NCBI GenBank assembly: GCA_942493305.1
Contig: OW818686.1
Location: forward strand, 3,410,001 to 3,474,000
DNA length: 64,000 nt
Source: UBA7672 sp030824255
GTDB lineage: Bacteria; Pseudomonadota; Alphaproteobacteria; Caulobacterales; Hyphomonadaceae
Reading direction: 5' to 3'
This document shows positions 34,709 to 43,597 of the stretch, one piece after another. Position 1 is the first letter of the stretch; each line of letters starts with the position of its first letter. Under the pieces are notes generated by a model that saw only the letters and a program-made list of their open reading frames with translations, did not search any database and had not been told where the DNA came from. The position numbers and the translations under genes are program-made.

Positions 34709-35259
34709 TGACATCCACATCGCAGGCGAGACTCGATCAAGAGTCGGATTCTGTCTCGGAATGCGCCGAGGCCGCTTCAGAAGAGCTGTTCGAAAAGAGC
34801 GCCGCGGCCTTCCGCACGATTGGTGAGGCCGCTACCGAGCTTGGCCTTAAGACGCATGTGTTGCGTTTCTGGGAAACGAAGTTCGACAACCTGCGCCCGC
34901 TGAAGCGCACGGATGGTCGCCGCTATTACCGTACCGAAGACATGGAGCTGTTGCGGAAGCTTCAGAATCTGCTCCACGTTCAGGGACTGACAATTCGCGG
35001 CGCCGTGAAGGCGATGGGCGATGGACCGGGGGCGGTCCAGCAGGTAGGCGAAGATGGGGCTGAGGAAATGGCGCTTCCGGCGGAGACCGGCGCCTCCGTG
35101 CGCAACCTGCAGGACGCTGTCCGCGATGCCGTGGAGCGTGGTGACTTCCACGAAGCGACCGTGGAACACGGCGCCGATGCGCGCGAGCGGCTTGAAAGCC
35201 TGCTGGCGGACCTGACCAGGCTCAAGTCCCGGCTGGATGCCGTGCGAACAGCGGCCTGA
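34708..35259 (+). CDS. MerR-family transcriptional regulator
   Basis: A 183-residue protein with a MerR helix-turn-helix at about 37-105: FRTIGEAATELGLKTHVLRFWE, then LRPLKRTDGRRYYRTEDMELL. The C-terminal half is acidic and helical (about 140-180), a likely dimerisation coiled coil with no metal-binding cysteines. Translation is coupled to ihfA by an ATGA overlap. Members of this ihfA-linked family have no well-defined target, so no regulon is proposed. Confidence 0.85.
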   Translation: MTSTSQARLDQESDSVSECAEAASEELFEKSAAAFRTIGEAATELGLKTHVLRFWETKFDNLRPLKRTDGRRYYRTEDMELLRKLQNLLHVQGLTIRGAVKAMGDGPGAVQQVGEDGAEEMALPAETGASVRNLQDAVRDAVERGDFHEATVEHGADARERLESLLADLTRLKSRLDAVRTAA

Positions 35260-35306
35260 GCTGGGCCCCTGCGTAAAAACGCCCTGAAACCTCAAGAAAC
35301 GCACGG

Positions 35307-35335
35307 TTGCTAGCAGGGGGCGAGGCGCCTATAAG
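35307..35335 (+). promoter_or_regulatory. Promoter for the tRNA pair
   Basis: TTGCTA (35307-35312), a 17-bp spacer and TATAAG (35330-35335), followed by a GC-rich discriminator GGGCGC as in stable RNA promoters. Transcription would start about 10 bp before tRNA-Pro. Confidence 0.6.
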
Positions 35336-35351
35336 GGCGCTCCTGAATTGG

Positions 35352-35429
35352 CGGAGCGTGGCGCAGCCCGGTTAGCGCACTAGTCTGGGGGACTAGGGGT
35401 CGTGGGTTCGAATCCCGCCGCTCCGACCA
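35352..35429 (+). tRNA. tRNA-Pro (GGG)
   Basis: A complete cloverleaf: acceptor arm CGGAGCG/CGCTCCG with the C1-G72 pair typical of tRNA-Pro, anticodon stem CTAGT/ACTAG with loop CTGGGGG giving anticodon GGG, T-loop GTTCGAATC, discriminator A and an encoded CCA. Confidence 0.96.
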
Positions 35430-35464
35430 TTTCAGAAGCCGGTTCTAGTCCTTGATCTGGTTTC

Positions 35465-35540
35465 GGGCGGTTAGCTCAGCTGGCAGAGCGCCTGCTTTAC
35501 ACGCAGGATGTCGGCGGTTCGATCCCGTCACCGCCCACCA
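35465..35540 (+). tRNA. tRNA-Val (TAC)
   Basis: A complete cloverleaf: acceptor GGGCGGT/ACCGCCC, D-arm AGCTCAGCTGGCAGAGC, anticodon stem CCTGC/GCAGG with loop TTTACAC giving anticodon TAC, T-loop GTTCGATCC, discriminator A and an encoded CCA. It lies 35 bp after tRNA-Pro and is probably co-transcribed. Confidence 0.96.
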
Positions 35541-35634
35541 CTTTCCTTGCTTCTGCACAGCGCCAACAAAAAGGCCGCCGCAACCATGGTGATTGCGCCG
35601 GCCCTGATGTCGCTCGCCTCACCGCATCTGCGCA

Positions 35635-35668
35635 CCCGATCACTGCCGAAGTCTGGCAGGTGATCGGG
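35635..35668. terminator. Hairpin between the tRNA pair and the PQQ dehydrogenase gene
   Basis: Arms CCCGATCACTGCC and GGCAGGTGATCGGG pair over 13 bp with one bulged base around a 7-base loop. It lies between converging units. It lacks a T-run, so its terminator role is inferred. Confidence 0.45.
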
Positions 35669-35686
35669 ACAACATGGATCCGGGGG

Positions 35687-38032
35687 CTAGTCTTCGCCCG
35701 TCATGGGGCGCGCCGCGGGGTTGCGTGGCTGCGGCCCCAGCTTCTTAACAACATACTTGGCGATCGCATCGATCTCCGCAGGCTGGAGCGCTGCAGCGAG
35801 TGACGGCATCTCTCCCTGGCCCTGCGCTATGACGCGGGCAATGTTGGCATAGTCAGTCCGGTTGGTGACCGGCGGCGCGCTGCCGCCCGTGATGCCGACG
35901 CCGTTGGGGCCGTGGCAGATCCCGCACATCTGGTCGAACTTCGTCTTGCCGAGCGCGAGTTCTTCCGGGCTCGCGGTAACAGCCTGAGCAGCAGTTCGCG
36001 TCGACGCCGGCGCAGCAGCGAGTGGTACGCCGCCAACCGGCGCTGCACCGCTCTCGCTGGCGCCATCAAGCGTGAGAGCGACGAGTTCGGCCGGCGCGCC
36101 ACGTTTTGAAACGGCGACAACAACGTACTGACGACCATTATGCTCATAGGTCATCGGCGCGCCGGTGACGAGGGTGGGCATTTCTGCCTCCCAGACGACT
36201 TTGCCATCCCGTTTGTCATATGCCCGGAACATCGGACCGCCAGATCCGCCGCCGATATTCCCGGACTCGCCGAGAAAGAGCAGTTCCTTGGTGAGCAACG
36301 GGCTGGGCTTCACATCGAACTTGCCGAAGCTCTCGAAGTCGAGATCGAGGCCTTTCAGCGCTGGATGGTTCTTCACCGAGTCATCCGCATCGCCGATCGG
36401 AATGCGCCACAGATGCTTGCCGGTGCGCATGTCGGTCGCGATCACCTCGGAGTAGGGAGGCTTCATGATCGGCAAACCCTGCGGACCCGTGACGGGTGCG
36501 CCGCCGCCGCCGCCGTAATAATGCATGTTGGTGGTCTTGGGGTCGCCTTTGCGAAGGCCCGCGAACTGCGGCTTCAGCCTAACCGGCGTGTACATGATGT
36601 CGGTATCTGGATCGACAGAGGCGCCGTTCCAGTTCGGTCCGCCGCCTGTTCCCGGGAATAGCCACGTCCCTTTGTTGGTAGGCGTGATTTCGGTCGGCGG
36701 CGTATAGAGAACGCCCTTGGTGTACTGCGAAGCGATCTTCTTGCCTTCCTCCCGCAGTGCGGGTGTGAAGTCGATCAGATCGCTTTCGTCATACCCTAGC
36801 CGCAGCATTGGTTCAGGCAGAGTGGGGAAGGGTTGCGTCGGCGAAGCGCGCTCGCCGGGGATGTCGGACTTCGGAACCTGCCGGTCCTCGATCGGCCAGA
36901 CCGGTACGCCGGTCTTGCGATCAAACACGAAGGTGAGGCCCTGCTTGGTGAGCACTGTCACCGCCTTGATGACTTTGCCGTCCTTGTGGATGTCATGCAG
37001 GATCGGGGCTGCGGGCATGTCGTAGTCCCAGATGCCGTGCTTGACGATCTGGTAGTGCCACACGCGTTTGCCGGTCTTGGCGTCGAGTGCGACAATAGCC
37101 TCGCCGAACAGCCCATCGCCAGGACGCTGGCCGCCGTAGAACTCGTTGGTCGGCGTCTCGTGCGGGATATAGACGAGCCCAAGCTCCGGATCGGCGCTCA
37201 GCATCGACCACGCGCCGGCGGCGCCCGTGTACAGGTTCGAGCCCTCCAGCCATGTCTCGGCGCCAACCTCGCCCGGCTGCGCAATGGGATTGAAGCGCCA
37301 GACTTCCTTGCCTGTGCGAACGTCGTATCCGCGGATGTAGCCCGGTGCGCTTTCCTTGTTGCGGCCGCCGCCGACTATGATCTGCGTAACCACGACGTCA
37401 CCGACGACAAGCGCGGGCGACACCGAACTCACATCCGTCGCTTGTGTATTCTCGATTGCGCCGACGCGCAGATTGATCCAGCCATTCTTGCCAAAGCCTG
37501 TGGCGGGCTTGCCGGTTTTGGCGTCCACAGAGATTAGCCGCCCGTCCGAAGAATTATGAAACAGGCGCTTCTCGACGCCGTCGGTCCAGTAGGCGAGCGA
37601 GCGGGGGGCGAGGGAGGCGCCCCGGCCGCCGATGTCCACGGGCTGAGGTTCGAACGTCCAGAGGGTTTTGCCTGTGCCGGCTTCAATCGCCGCCATGCCG
37701 TGGTTAACCCACGGCATGTAGAGCACGCCGTCATCCAGCAGCGGGGTGGACTTGTAGTTCGAGGAGGACATGTCGCCGGAAGTGTCGGCGCTCCAGCGCC
37801 ATGCGATCTTCAGGCGGTTCACGCTTTCGCGATTGATCTGGTTCAGGGGGGCGTAACGGGTCTGACCTGCATCGCCTCCCCAATAAACCCACTCCGTCGC
37901 GTCGTAGTTTGACGTCGCCGAAGAGACCGGGGAGCCCCCAGCGCCCGGCCCTCCGGGGACCGCACAGGCAAAGGCCAGGGCAAGCGCGATGGCTGACATG
38001 GCCACCCCTGCCGCAATCCTGCGGTTGATCAT
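35687..38032 (-). CDS. PQQ-dependent quinohemoprotein dehydrogenase with C-terminal cytochrome c domain
   Basis: A 781-residue exported enzyme. Residues 1-24 are a signal peptide with a possible lipid-attachment Cys. The PQQ propeller (about 45-660) resembles the glucose/quinate dehydrogenase family: EWVYWGGDAGQTRYAPL, WDYDMPAAPILHDI and GAPMTYEHNGRQYVVVAVS. After a Pro/Ala linker comes a cytochrome c domain with haem motif CGICH (Cys703, Cys706, His707) and a likely methionine ligand in GEMPSLAAAL. The enzyme would oxidise a sugar or alcohol in the periplasm and pass electrons to its own haem. The start at 38032 has GGGAGGAGAG upstream; the longer frame from 38167 is unlikely. PQQ synthesis genes are not in the window. 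Confidence 0.88.
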   Translation of the reverse strand: MINRRIAAGVAMSAIALALAFACAVPGGPGAGGSPVSSATSNYDATEWVYWGGDAGQTRYAPLNQINRESVNRLKIAWRWSADTSGDMSSSNYKSTPLLDDGVLYMPWVNHGMAAIEAGTGKTLWTFEPQPVDIGGRGASLAPRSLAYWTDGVEKRLFHNSSDGRLISVDAKTGKPATGFGKNGWINLRVGAIENTQATDVSSVSPALVVGDVVVTQIIVGGGRNKESAPGYIRGYDVRTGKEVWRFNPIAQPGEVGAETWLEGSNLYTGAAGAWSMLSADPELGLVYIPHETPTNEFYGGQRPGDGLFGEAIVALDAKTGKRVWHYQIVKHGIWDYDMPAAPILHDIHKDGKVIKAVTVLTKQGLTFVFDRKTGVPVWPIEDRQVPKSDIPGERASPTQPFPTLPEPMLRLGYDESDLIDFTPALREEGKKIASQYTKGVLYTPPTEITPTNKGTWLFPGTGGGPNWNGASVDPDTDIMYTPVRLKPQFAGLRKGDPKTTNMHYYGGGGGAPVTGPQGLPIMKPPYSEVIATDMRTGKHLWRIPIGDADDSVKNHPALKGLDLDFESFGKFDVKPSPLLTKELLFLGESGNIGGGSGGPMFRAYDKRDGKVVWEAEMPTLVTGAPMTYEHNGRQYVVVAVSKRGAPAELVALTLDGASESGAAPVGGVPLAAAPASTRTAAQAVTASPEELALGKTKFDQMCGICHGPNGVGITGGSAPPVTNRTDYANIARVIAQGQGEMPSLAAALQPAEIDAIAKYVVKKLGPQPRNPAARPMTGED

Positions 38033-38242
38033 GGTTGCTCTCCTCCCGACGGCGCCAATGTTCGAAGCACGGCGCCAAGTGTTTTGCCGAAGGTTTAGCC
38101 ACAAGCGGGGCTGGCGCAATCCGTCAGGCCCCGACTTCTCGCTCACAAGATGTAATGCGTTGATCACCCTGAGCGGAGGCCGTGAACATCGTCATCTGGG
38201 TGACCAATCCGGACTGTACGGTCCGGACAGAATGGCTGGGCA

Positions 38243-39100
38243 ATGCATCGAACAATCGTAATTGCCGCCGCTTTGGCGCTGGCTGGCCTGTCGTCCGGCG
38301 TCTTGGCGGCTTCCGCGCAACTGGTGGAAACATTTGTGCGCGCCCCGGTCGTTGCCAGGCCGACGCCACTGACCAACACAGGACGCCCGGCTGATCTGGC
38401 ATTCTACGCGGACCTCACTCAGGGCTACGATCAAGGCCAGCAGGTTCATTCCAACTGGGACATGAATACTGACTGGCTGGGTGTCGCATATCGCCGCTTC
38501 AATGTGCGGTATGACAGGCGGGGGATGAGCCTTTCAGCCTCGCGTGAGCGGACAGGCGTCTCCGATTACATCAGCTCCGAAATGCAGCGGGCCGGATTCT
38601 TCGGGTACGGCCGGTACGAGGTGGTGATGCAGGCGGCTCGCGCGACGGGGGTTGTGTCCAGCTTTTTCGTCTATTCGGGGCCAGACATGCGAGACCCGCA
38701 TGATGAGATTGATTTCGAGCTGTTGGGGCGGGCGCCCCGGCAGGCGCACCTCAACTATTTTGCTGACGGAAAGAAGAACCCGTTGGATATCGATCTATGG
38801 TTCGATTCCACTGAAGGCCTGCATCTCTATGCGTTCGAGTGGCTGCCGGATTCCATCACGTGGTATGCTGACGGCGTAGAGATCAGACGCGTAACGCGGG
38901 ATGCCAGCCCATGGCCGCTGCCGACCACGACAGGCAGGGTAATGGCAAGCGTCTGGGCGGCAAACCGTCAGACGTTACAGTGGGTTGGAGAGCCGGTTTT
39001 CGAGAAGACCACGGCGCTCTATGCTTGCATGTCGCATGTGCCGGTGGGGGAGACAGGTCGCCAGTGCAGCGACACCTTCAAGCCGCCGGGCCGTTTTTGA
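38243..39100 (+). CDS. Secreted glycoside hydrolase family 16 beta-glucanase
   Basis: A 285-residue protein with a signal peptide (cleavage near 23). A linker is followed by a GH16 jelly-roll domain (about 55-275). The catalytic signature is HDEIDFELLG with nucleophile Glu155, Asp157 and acid/base Glu159. MQRAGFFGYGRYEVVMQ and YAFEWLPDSITWYADGVEIRR (positions 193-213, split) are typical of lichenase/laminarinase and ExoK-type enzymes that cut beta-1,3 or 1,3-1,4 glucans. Its 3' end overlaps the convergent glycosyltransferase gene by 23 bp. Beside a glycosyltransferase and polymer ligase, a role in trimming the cell's own exopolysaccharide is plausible. Confidence 0.88.
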   Translation: MHRTIVIAAALALAGLSSGVLAASAQLVETFVRAPVVARPTPLTNTGRPADLAFYADLTQGYDQGQQVHSNWDMNTDWLGVAYRRFNVRYDRRGMSLSASRERTGVSDYISSEMQRAGFFGYGRYEVVMQAARATGVVSSFFVYSGPDMRDPHDEIDFELLGRAPRQAHLNYFADGKKNPLDIDLWFDSTEGLHLYAFEWLPDSITWYADGVEIRRVTRDASPWPLPTTTGRVMASVWAANRQTLQWVGEPVFEKTTALYACMSHVPVGETGRQCSDTFKPPGRF

Positions 39101-40049
39101 CCGTGCTGCGCTCACGCAGGCGAGCAAGCGCAACGCCCGCAAAGCTGCGGAGTGTGTAGGCCGAGCCTGTGATGTCTGACGCCAGGAGTTTTGCGAAGGC
39201 GCCGAGACGGCGAGTCTTCAGGGCGTGCGTCGCAGCGACCATGTGATCAACATTGCGAAGGGCGCGGGCCCGTCTTTCGACACGCGTGCGCTGCGCCGGC
39301 GATAGCGAATGCGCTAATGCGAAAGCGCGTTCAGCGGCAAGCCATGCCTTCGTCTGGTCGGGCTTCAAGCGATGCGACGTGGAGCCAGCCGAACGGGTGT
39401 AGCGATATCCAGTTTCGGGCGTGTAGGTCATCCGGGCGCCGGCGGCGAGCAGATTGGCGACAAGGTAGTAGTCTTCGCTGTTGCGGAGCGACGTATCATA
39501 GGGTGCCGCAAGGCGATCCAGCGTCGTGCGCCGGATCAGCGGCTTGAGGTAGCCGAGGCAATCTCCGGGCTTGAGCGGTTCGTTGAAGTCGATCCACGTT
39601 TCAAGGGTGATATCGCAGGCGACGGAGAACGCCGCAGACTTCAGGAACGGGCCGAGCGGTTCGCCTGTCTCGGAGACTTCCAGCATATTGTCGACGACAA
39701 TATCGGCGCCTGTCTGGTCGGCGACCGTGACCAGGCGGGCGAGACGGTCGGCGGCAATTGTGTCGTCAGCGTCGAGTACGGCGACGAAGCGTCCGGTGGA
39801 AAGCGCGATAGCGCGGTTGCGAGCGGCGGAAGGACCGGAATTTGCCACGAGACGATCCAGGATTATCCGCGGATCGGATGCCGCCAAGCCCTGTAGAATT
39901 AGCCATGTATCATCGGGCGACGCATCATCCACGACAACAATTTCAATCGCGACATCTGCGGACGCCAGGGCGGATCGCACGGCGTTTTCGATGAATCCTG
40001 CGGCTTTCCAGGCCGCGACAATGACGCTGACGTCCGGCTTAGAAATCAC
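39078..40049 (-). CDS. Family 2 glycosyltransferase
   Basis: A 323-residue GT-A glycosyltransferase. The N-terminal nucleotide-sugar domain has DVSVIVAAWKA, VVVDDASPDDT (39-48), SAARNRAI and the metal-binding DADD (93-96). The C-terminal third is helical and basic, with no membrane segment, suggesting a cytoplasmic or peripheral enzyme building a surface glycan. Its ATG overlaps the upstream O-antigen ligase stop by four bases (ATGA). Donor and acceptor sugars cannot be told from sequence. Confidence 0.88.
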   Translation of the reverse strand: MISKPDVSVIVAAWKAAGFIENAVRSALASADVAIEIVVVDDASPDDTWLILQGLAASDPRIILDRLVANSGPSAARNRAIALSTGRFVAVLDADDTIAADRLARLVTVADQTGADIVVDNMLEVSETGEPLGPFLKSAAFSVACDITLETWIDFNEPLKPGDCLGYLKPLIRRTTLDRLAAPYDTSLRNSEDYYLVANLLAAGARMTYTPETGYRYTRSAGSTSHRLKPDQTKAWLAAERAFALAHSLSPAQRTRVERRARALRNVDHMVAATHALKTRRLGAFAKLLASDITGSAYTLRSFAGVALARLRERSTVKNGPAA

Positions 40050-41323
40050 CGGACTTGCTCCCGCTTACGCCGTTCCATGCGAGCCGCACCCATGTAGAGC
40101 AGCGTCGAGGTTGCAGAGAATTCCAGCGCCAGATCGATCTCGCTTGTAGAGCGGACGATGACCATCGCGCCCAGGATCAGGAAAGCTGCATTGATCGTGG
40201 TCTGGTTACGAAACCAGTTCATGCCCGCACGCCACAAGGCCCATGCCGCGATGAAGACCGTCGCCCAATAGCCGGGATAGCCGAAGGCGACGCCGTTCTC
40301 GAGATAGGAATTGTGGAAAGAGAACTTCACGTACTCTTCGTAGTCGAAATACCGCAGGATCGAGTTGGCTAGACCATACTCGGAGCGCCAGAATCCATCG
40401 GCGCCGACGCCGGTGAGGGGGTGCTCCGCCATGACGCGTTCTGCGGTCTCCCATAGCCACGTCCGGCCAGTGAGTGTTGAATCCTTGCCAAGCGCATTGA
40501 GCGTTGAGTTGACGACGTCAAACTGTCCGAAACCAAACAGTAGCAGGGCGGCAGCCAGCGACACCGTGGCGAGCAGTATCACGAGGAGGAGGCGGAGGTG
40601 GCGGATGCGGGCGGCGGGTTGCCAGAGGAAGGCGTGCCCAAGCAGCGCTGCAGTGCCGCCAAGCACAAGGATCGTGGTTGTGGCTGACTTCGCGAGAATG
40701 ATGATGCCGAGAGCCACGGGCGCAAGAAGCAGCGCGGACAGGCGGAACCAGCGGTTGGCGCCCTTGTCCAGCAGGAGCGCGAGACTGCAGATATAGAGAA
40801 TGAACATGTTCACGGCGAGGGCATTCTTCTGGCCGAAGATTCCCGTCCATGCGCCGTTGATGTCGATCGAAGGTGAGAGCACGCAGTACACGGCGGCGAT
40901 TGCTTCCACGACCATGAAGATGATCAGGATGTTGCGACCGGACAGGCGGGTGGCGGCATAGATAGCCACCACAGATGTCAGCGCGAAAAGAGCGCCTTTG
41001 CGGATAGCGTCGGCAGCGGAAGGCGCCCACAGCGCGGACACCAGACAGAACAGCGGGATGATCAGCACGGGCCAGGCGCGCAGGATCGTTGGAAAGGTCT
41101 GCCGGGCAAACAGGAACAGGGCGCCGACAAAGTACGCCGCAGCGATATAGCGCAATGGCGCAAGTCCGTTGAACGGCAGCGTCGTTCCCAGCACCCACGC
41201 GAAAAGCATGATGACGTCTAGCTGGCGACAATAGCGCAGCAGCGACCGGACGCGGTTGCGCCAGGCGGCTACGGGCCGAGCGCCCGCCCGATCAAATCCT
41301 GCTCTGGGCGACCCCAGATTCAT
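40046..41323 (-). CDS. O-antigen ligase / polysaccharide polymerase (Wzy/WaaL family)
   Basis: A 425-residue inner-membrane protein with about ten to twelve membrane segments from residue 38 on. The large periplasmic loop has the Wzy_C-type signature TGRTWLWETAERVMAEHPLTG-VGADGFW (given in two parts) and HNSYLENGVAFG. Family members join O-antigen to lipid A core or polymerise repeat units. The first about 35 residues are basic and cytoplasmic. It is coupled by overlap to the GT2 gene. Ligase and polymerase cannot be separated by sequence alone. Confidence 0.82.
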   Translation of the reverse strand: MNLGSPRAGFDRAGARPVAAWRNRVRSLLRYCRQLDVIMLFAWVLGTTLPFNGLAPLRYIAAAYFVGALFLFARQTFPTILRAWPVLIIPLFCLVSALWAPSAADAIRKGALFALTSVVAIYAATRLSGRNILIIFMVVEAIAAVYCVLSPSIDINGAWTGIFGQKNALAVNMFILYICSLALLLDKGANRWFRLSALLLAPVALGIIILAKSATTTILVLGGTAALLGHAFLWQPAARIRHLRLLLVILLATVSLAAALLLFGFGQFDVVNSTLNALGKDSTLTGRTWLWETAERVMAEHPLTGVGADGFWRSEYGLANSILRYFDYEEYVKFSFHNSYLENGVAFGYPGYWATVFIAAWALWRAGMNWFRNQTTINAAFLILGAMVIVRSTSEIDLALEFSATSTLLYMGAARMERRKREQVR

Positions 41324-41553
41324 GCAAAAGGTTCCAGCGGTTCAAGAACGACCCGGAACCCGGCAGGTGACGGGCAGGGCCATTCCTCGATCAGTAAACA
41401 GCAATCCGCATACCATCAGGTGAACGGCGCAATTATTCACCTCCTGTGAAGCGAAATCGACGGATTAACCAGAGGACGGCTGCTCAGGGCTTGCGCCTTG
41501 GCACATCTCGGGCCGTCATGGTTTATGGCGAGAGACACACCCACGGAGCTGCC

Positions 41554-42381
41554 ATGTCCCAGATCAAGGTCGCCTGCGTCCAGATGCGATCCGGCACGGA
41601 TGTCGCGGACAATATCGCCGCAGCAACTGCACTTATCCGGCAGGCGGCCGCCGGCGGAGCCGAGCTGATAGCCACCCCTGAGATGACCACGCTGCTGGAG
41701 CGCAAACAGGGGGTCGTATGGGAGGCATCCGTAAATGAAGAGGCCGACGTCGGCCTGAGGGCGTTCCAGGCGTTGGCGCGCGAATTGGGCGTCACGCTGC
41801 TCGTGGGATCAATGGCAATCCGGGCTGAGGCAGGGAAATGCGCCAACCGCAGCTTCCTGATCGGGCCAACTGGCGAGGTCGTGTCGCGTTACGACAAGAT
41901 CCATATGTTCGACGTGCAGCTGAACGCCGGAAACATCTATCGCGAGTCGGACAGCTATGCGGCCGGCGGGCAGGCGGTTGTAGCCGACCTGCCGAACGTA
42001 AAGTTGGGTCTCACGATCTGCTATGACGTACGTTTTCCCGAGCTGTTCAGGCAGCTGGCTGTCGCAGGCGCGCAGGTCATCGCCGTGCCGGCCGCATTCA
42101 CGCGCATCACTGGCGAGGCGCACTGGCATATCCTGCTGCGCGCGCGCGCCATCGAGACGGGGTGCTTTGTCATCGCGCCGGCGCAGGGCGGCAAGCATCA
42201 GGACGGTCGCGAGACATTCGGACATTCACTGATCATCGACCCGTGGGGCGAAGTGCTGGCGGAAGGCGGCGTGGAGCCGGGTGTAATTCATGCGACGCTG
42301 GACCTTGCGAAGGTAGATGAAATGCGGGGCAAGATTCCGTCGCTGAAGCATGTGAGACCGTTCAAGTCGGTGGGCGCATGA
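41554..42381 (+). CDS. Carbon-nitrogen hydrolase (nitrilase superfamily, Nit/omega-amidase type)
   Basis: A 275-residue nitrilase-superfamily amidase with the complete triad Glu43 (ATPEMTT), Lys115 (YDKIHMFDV) and Cys156 (TICYDVRFPE). The KIHMFDV form is typical of the Nit1/Nit2-like branch, which hydrolyses deaminated glutathione or alpha-ketoglutaramate. The ATG at 41554 has GGAG seven bases upstream; the longer frame from 41446 adds an unlikely basic N-terminus. The stop overlaps the aminotransferase start (ATGA), which supports the omega-amidase reading. Confidence 0.88.
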   Translation: MSQIKVACVQMRSGTDVADNIAAATALIRQAAAGGAELIATPEMTTLLERKQGVVWEASVNEEADVGLRAFQALARELGVTLLVGSMAIRAEAGKCANRSFLIGPTGEVVSRYDKIHMFDVQLNAGNIYRESDSYAAGGQAVVADLPNVKLGLTICYDVRFPELFRQLAVAGAQVIAVPAAFTRITGEAHWHILLRARAIETGCFVIAPAQGGKHQDGRETFGHSLIIDPWGEVLAEGGVEPGVIHATLDLAKVDEMRGKIPSLKHVRPFKSVGA

Positions 42382-43535
42382 ATTCCGTCTACGCGTCGCT
42401 TTCGGACACAATCTTCGATGTGATGTCCGGCCTCGCGCGCGAGACGGGCGCGATCAATCTCGGACAGGGTTTTCCCGAATGGGATGGGCCCGAGGATGTG
42501 AAGCGCAGGGCGGCGGACGCGCTGATCCGCGGACCGAACCAGTATCCGCCGATGCGGGGATTGCCGGTCTTGCGCGAAGCGGTCGCCGACCACTACCAGA
42601 GGCTGCAAGGCGTTCAACTGGACTGGCAGACCGAGGTGACGGTGACATCCGGCGCGACGGAAGCGCTGGCGGCGGCGTTGCTGGCCGTGTTGTCCCCTGG
42701 CGACGAGGTGGTGCTGTTCGAGCCGATGTACGACAGCTATCTGCCCATGCTGCAGAGGGCAGGAGCGACCGCGCGATTCGTAAAGCTGCGCCCGCCGCAC
42801 TGGCGCGTCGATCCGGCCGAGCTGGCGGCGGCATTCACAGCCAGGACGCGAGCGGTAGTGGTCAACACGCCGCTGAACCCGTCCGCCAGTCTGATCGGCA
42901 TGGAGGATCTCACGCTTATTGCCGAGCAATGTGTGAAGCACGATTGCATCGCGATCTCTGATGAGGTGTGGGAGCACTGCGTTTTTGATGGCGCGCGGCA
43001 TGTCTCGATGCTCTCGGCGCCGGGGATGCGGGATCGGACAATCAAGATCGGATCGGCGGGAAAAATCTTCTCGATGACCGGGTGGAAGGTGGGCTTTGCC
43101 TGCGCCGCGCCGAAGCTGACCGAGGCGTTTTCCAAGGCCCATCAGTTCCTGACCTTCACAACGCCGCCAAACCTGCAGACGGCCGTGGCCTATGGGCTTG
43201 GCAAGCCGGCGGAGCACTTTGCCGAAATGCGCGCACAGCTGGCGCGAGGCCGGGACAGGCTGGCAGCGGCGCTGGCGCAAGAAGGCTTTGTCACGCTTCC
43301 TGCGGCGGCAACGTACTTCATGGCCGTGGATCTGGAGGCATCTGGCTTTACGCTGGACGACAAGACGTTTGCGATCCGGGCCGTGAAGGAATGCGGCGTG
43401 GCGACTATTCCGTTCTCGGCCTTCTATCAGAGCCAGCCGGAATCCGCTCTGGTGCGCCTGTGTTTTGCGAAATCTGACCAGACGCTCGACCTGGGCGTCG
43501 CGGGGTTGGCCAAGGCACGGCGAATGCTGGCCTGA
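42378..43535 (+). CDS. PLP aminotransferase, kynurenine/glutamine/methionine type
   Basis: A 385-residue class I aminotransferase. INLGQGFPEWDGPEDV, TSGATEALAAALLAVL, VVNTPLNPSAS and SDEVWEHCVF are family markers. Lys229 in GSAGKIFSMTGWKVGF carries PLP. This pattern is that of kynurenine aminotransferase/glutamine transaminase K and YbdL-type methionine aminotransferase, which convert bulky 2-oxo acids using glutamine or methionine. Translation is coupled to the nitrilase gene. The usual NPxNP motif reads NTPLNPSAS, with Ser-Ala after the second NP. Confidence 0.88.
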   Translation: MNSVYASLSDTIFDVMSGLARETGAINLGQGFPEWDGPEDVKRRAADALIRGPNQYPPMRGLPVLREAVADHYQRLQGVQLDWQTEVTVTSGATEALAAALLAVLSPGDEVVLFEPMYDSYLPMLQRAGATARFVKLRPPHWRVDPAELAAAFTARTRAVVVNTPLNPSASLIGMEDLTLIAEQCVKHDCIAISDEVWEHCVFDGARHVSMLSAPGMRDRTIKIGSAGKIFSMTGWKVGFACAAPKLTEAFSKAHQFLTFTTPPNLQTAVAYGLGKPAEHFAEMRAQLARGRDRLAAALAQEGFVTLPAAATYFMAVDLEASGFTLDDKTFAIRAVKECGVATIPFSAFYQSQPESALVRLCFAKSDQTLDLGVAGLAKARRMLA

Positions 43536-43597
43536 CATCTGATGGCGCTTGCGCTTCGCGCCAAGCTCGGTTCGATGGCGCCACGAGGGAGCAAGCC

